Of a stretch of DNA of 64,000 nucleotides, positions 60,301 through 64,000 are shown one piece after another. The stretch spans positions 24,825,629 through 24,889,628 of the forward strand of contig OW387147.1 of assembly GCA_936440205.1 (NCBI GenBank). The letters run 5' to 3'. A program made the translations under genes and the position numbers. The notes below the pieces were generated by a model, which saw nothing but the letters and a program-made list of their open reading frames with translations, made no database searches and was not told the DNA's origin. How positions within the stretch are numbered: the first letter of the stretch is position 1; the number at the start of each line of letters is the position of its first letter. Source of the stretch: Lepidonotus clava (lineage: Eukaryota; Annelida; Polychaeta; Phyllodocida; Polynoidae).

Positions 60301-61690
60301 TATACCATACCTTGGACTATATTAGATGTTTGGAAGTGACTGATCAGCTCTTCATTTCAAACCGTTCAATATCTATAATAGATTCATTGGTAGAATTTCC
60401 CTTACACTAAAGTGAGGTATTTTCAATCAGAATAGTTACATGATCGTCATGAGACATACAGCTAAGTGAACCATCGAACCAGATCCTGGATCACTCTCTT
60501 CTCTATCTCTGACCCAAGTCAAGTGATGCAGCATGAAATATTGACCTACCATCCCACAGTGAGTATACACAAATAAAGGTAATACACCCTTTCAGCTAGT
60601 GGCGCCACCAAGCGGCATTCAAACCAAATTAGACGGCCGTTTCCTGTCTGCCATCGCGACAACTGTCCATTTGCTGGGTCCCGACCATTTGTAGTCTAAA
60701 TACCATTACCAGCCCGGAACCAGCTACCGTCCCTGGCCCCTACCCCAGCACCTTGTCGCCTCACATTAGCTCCACACATTTAACGAGCAGCTCCAATCTA
60801 GTAGCTCTTTTTTCTCAATTATTTTAGCTTTAGTTTTTGCTCACCGCCACGCTCTCTTTATCCCTTTATAGGCTCCCAGATTGCCTGCAATCACTGTTTC
60901 ATCCTCCTCCTTTTGTTCATAAACCACAACTAAAGTCACTTTCATTTACGGTACTTGCAAGCTTAAAATATACTATCAGGGCCTTGTTTTATGAATTTTA
61001 GTTTCTTTTCAAATGTGGGTTTCTTGAGTTTAGTTCACTCTTGGGCTTGCTTAATCGATTCTCTTTGTTCTCATAGCCCTGACTTTTTCTTTTTAATATT
61101 CTATTTCTTTACTGACAGTGGTTGGTCTTTATGACTACCCATAGCCTTTTTCACTGAGGGGTTTCGAAGTAAAACCTTAGTCCATGACATTGTAAAGACT
61201 TACAAGATTGGATCGATTCGACAAAGGTACCAAGTAGTAATGACTAGGTCTTTGAGTGTTACCTTTCAAATATAAAATAGTTTTAACAAATAATAAAAGA
61301 ATCTCCAGATCTCAAATATATAGACTTGGAAGTAGCAGGGAAACTTTATATTTCAATCGGATAACCAGGTTAATTACCTCAGCATAGTATATCAAACAAG
61401 GACAGGGCCATTAAAACCTGTATTACATTTTTACCCCAATGACTGAATTTGGATTAGCAAATGACATTGGAAAGACCACAATGGTTGTAAGGTCGTCCTC
61501 AAGGCGTTTCTGGTAAATAACACAAAACTAAAAACGACACGAGGAAACAAGAACCTAATCATTCCATCATTCTGAACCTTTAGGCAAATCAATTCTTGAT
61601 ACAGTTAACCATCAACAGAGGTATGGATCTTGTGCATTCCATAACTAATACCCCATTAAGACTAGGCCCCAGAATGCACATTAAGACTTA
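57355..61690. other. Gene-free stretch with a repeated TATCTACAAGA word
   Basis: The word (G/T)(C/A)ATCTACAAGA recurs at about 57908, 58099, 58253, 58268 and 58288. This suggests a degenerate repeat of unequal unit length. The ends at 57358 (TCCCTTAGCTGCCAGTG) and 58405 (inverted TCCCTTAGCAACTGCAC) pair weakly and might delimit an AT-rich transposon. A poly-C/poly-A junction lies at 58122-58141. From 58.4 to 61.7 kb no gene was seen; frames at 58.93-59.52 kb are open on both strands without a recognisable domain. Confidence 0.45.
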
Positions 61691-62105
61691 AGGCCATATT
61701 CCACTATGCGTTCACGGCATTTGCGGCCACTTTTTAAGGCAGCCGCAAGCAGTTTGCGGCCCAGATACCAACATGTTGGTATCCCTGACTAGGTGACGCA
61801 AACGCAGGCCGCAAACGCAGGCCGCAAACGCAGGCCGCAAACACCCATATTCCACCTTGCTAGACGCTACCGCAAACGCGTTTGCGGCCACTGAAAACGC
61901 GTTTGCGGCCGTTTGCTAGCGTCTGGTGGCTGTAATCAAGTGGAATATACCCTACCGCAAACGTATTTGCAGCTGACGCAAACGTATTTGCGGCCAACGG
62001 AAACGTATTTGCGGCCACCCTGGACACGTTTTCGGCCGCCCTGGACGCGTTTGCGGCCGCCCTGGACGCGTTTGCGGCCGTTTGTCACATAGTGGAATAT
62101 GGCCT
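61691..62105. mobile_element. Harbinger-like MITE carrying a GC-rich minisatellite
   Basis: The terminal inverted repeats AGGCCATATTCCACTATG...CATAGTGGAATATGGCCT are perfect over 18 bases and flanked by TTA on both sides (61688-61690 and 62106-62108). A 3-bp TTA duplication is typical of PIF/Harbinger elements. The 415-bp interior consists almost entirely of CGCAAACGC/GCGTTTGCGGCC words: CGCAAACGCAGGC repeated at 61798-61842, ACGCGTTTGCGGCC twice near 61880, and GCGGCCGCCCTGGACGCGTTT repeats at 62000-62080. Both orientations occur, so it can form strong hairpins. The repetitive minus-strand frame across it is an artefact. Confidence 0.85.
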
Positions 62106-62108
62106 TTA

Positions 62109-64000
62109 CCAGTCATACAATAATGCTTATCACATATCAAGATTAGTGACCAAGAACTCATAACACCATCGGGAACCACCCAAGATATCCGTTTACCTCT
62201 TCAGATAATCGCCAAGTCCTCCCTACACATCAGCTGACCCCCTGGAGGCCCCACCTGTGCCCCCAAAACACCCACCACGTCCTAACGGATCCATTGTCCT
62301 TTAGTTACCTGTTGACCTATGAGCCCTTTCCACCCAGCGTCCACTCCTGAGGCTGCCTACCATGCCCAGCCTATTGAGGGTTAATGCATGGGGCCTCCTC
62401 CTGGAGGGTAAAGGTCAGGGAACAGGAGATGGGTGATGCATGGTGAGCATTGTGTTTCCAGTATTTGCAAGGCTAAGAGTAAAACAAATATTTCATTATC
62501 ATTTTTAGTTGTGGTGATATTTCCAAGTAGATCAGTTCCACTACAGGCTCAAAGTTGAACCATTAAATCTAAAAGGTTTTTTCTCGCTGTTTTTTAATGC
62601 ACAAAATTATTATAACGGAAGGTTAACACGTTTCGGTATAAGCAGCAGCGTAACGTTTTCCTAAGTTATCAGTTGAGAGTTTTAAAAAGTCCGATGCATC
62701 CCGTGATGTAAATATAACGTATCTTTTATCTCAATTATATGCATTTCATTCAGAAACATTTAATTTAAGTTATATACATAGGTCCGTGCTTTACTTATTG
62801 ATATACTTCGGTTTTGTTCAATTAATTCTATTAGCCTGAGATAAACCCTGGAAGATTGGAGATTTGTCGGGGTTCCTAAAACTAGTTTACTATTTTTACA
62901 CGGCATTCTGCGGGGTGATAAATGATTTCCATGCCAGAATAAATTTTAGGGGTGTTTAGACCTTGTAAAAAAAACTACTCATTCATTCAACACTCAGCGC
63001 TCCATAAGGAGCCACTTGCTCACCTGCAGCTGCTCCTGCTCCGACTGATGAGCAGCTCTCGTGTCAGCTGGGTTAACTAGGTCAGCGGGAGGAGCTGGTG
63101 TTGGTACAGCTCTACACACAGGGTGCACGCCACCCCTGTCAACGACAGGCTCCCGTCAGGGGGGTGACAGCACCAGGAAATGTCCAGGACACTCTCTGTT
63201 AGCTGACACTCATCAGCAATGATGGGGACGTATAGGGGATTTGTAAGAAGGGGTTTTGGTAATTATTGTTGAATTGCGTGTTATTTGGTGGGGCTGTAAT
63301 GGCATGTTTTATCTTTGTTGAATTGGTTATTAGTGAATGATTGAATGTAATCATGCTGAAATGTCATATTAATATAAAAGGGCACTGCCTACGTTTTAAG
63401 GAAAACATCTGACATTTTGTCTTAAGCGATACAGAATTGCCCCACTAGATCCCCTCAGAGCTCTAACCAATTACCTATACGTCCATCTATCTGCCATTCA
63501 CTATCACACTACTCATTAAAACATCAGTTTTGTTAAACATAATGCAAGCCGACAAAACATCTTGAATTTCATTTTAAAGACAAAACCTATCCACATGTTG
63601 TACGCTTTCAATTATGTTCAAATCGCCTCCAGCACATGAAGTCCATATCAAATTTCAATCAATAAGGAAGAACTGACTTCTCCACCTAAAAAACAACCTA
63701 CAGTCTGAAATCGATAGTAAACAAACTTGGTCAACCAATAATGACTGCTTGATAAGATTCACCATGTTTTGCCTCCATGCCGTTGGGATTTATTTGTTAT
63801 TGTTGGTTGCTATGGCTGGATACGAACTTCCTGTTCCCATGATGGGTGGAAATGAAGACAGATGATACATTGTGAGGCATGTGAGAGGGCGGCCGGCTCC
63901 ACCTATCTGTCTGTCAGGGGGAAACATGGCAGGTTTGTTTATGACCAGTCAGGCTGTGCTCAGCACTTTTTAGTGGCCACCGTTAACGTTGAAGGCGCGA
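62109..64000. other. Gene-free stretch with a GC-rich, E-box-rich patch
   Basis: No supported gene. At 63.0-63.2 kb a GC-richer patch contains CACCTGCAGCTGCTC, GAGCAGCTC and GTCAGCTGGG, a cluster of E-box-type CANNTG words, followed by an inverted pair CCTGTCAACGACAGG near 63136. The last 150 bases are also GC-richer. Either patch could be regulatory; nothing is diagnostic. Confidence 0.45.

Noticed and set aside
61952-62179. Proline/arginine-rich repetitive minus-strand peptide
   Set aside because: Translation of the GCGTTTGCGGCC minisatellite inside a MITE.

Overview
The window looks like non-coding DNA from an animal, probably a marine invertebrate. It is AT-rich, has no prokaryote-like packing of genes, and no host protein gene could be recognised in 64 kb. 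The only long coherent reading frames belong to one tyrosine-recombinase retrotransposon of the Ngaro type (about 8.49-13.37 kb, minus strand), a group known mainly from aquatic animals and fungi. The species cannot be named from sequence alone. The rest is consistent with a gene desert or a very large intron, rich in non-autonomous DNA transposons.

Layout. 1-8.5 kb: unique AT-rich DNA. 8.49-13.37 kb: a whole-looking Ngaro element with Gag-like, RT-RNase H and recombinase frames and split direct repeats that are almost identical, so it is young. 13.4-18.7 kb: unique sequence with a degenerate array. 18.68-19.38 kb: a palindromic TTAA-flanked MITE. 22.58 kb: a 15-bp minisatellite. 23.3-23.6 kb: a CpG-rich, promoter-like patch. 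24.15-24.93 kb: a fresh tandem duplication. 25.20-28.81 kb: a long-TIR element with arms of about 0.65 kb. 31.2 kb: a hAT MITE. 35.35-35.77 kb: a pogo/Tigger-like MITE. 37.3-37.45 kb: a cluster of promoter-type motifs. 39.87-40.51 kb: a palindromic MITE with 5-bp duplications. 43.09-43.97 kb: a second TTAA-flanked MITE. 47.70-48.01 kb: a decayed solo terminal repeat from a relative of the Ngaro element. 50.15-50.49 kb: a piggyBac-type MITE. 51.54-57.35 kb: a giant inverted repeat. 61.69-62.11 kb: a Harbinger-like MITE filled with a GC-rich minisatellite.

The most unusual object is the 5.8-kb inverted repeat at 51.5-57.4 kb. Each arm of nearly 2 kb is built from about 2.7 tandem units of about 720 bp, and the units are studded with palindromes of the type GTTGCCATGGYAAC. 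This is the X-box consensus bound by RFX transcription factors. At least seven strict matches and about as many near matches lie in each arm. The hinge carries hAT-like termini. One isolated perfect copy of the same motif lies in the promoter-like patch at 37.39 kb. Whether the array binds RFX proteins is inference; the motif density and the palindrome are seen directly.
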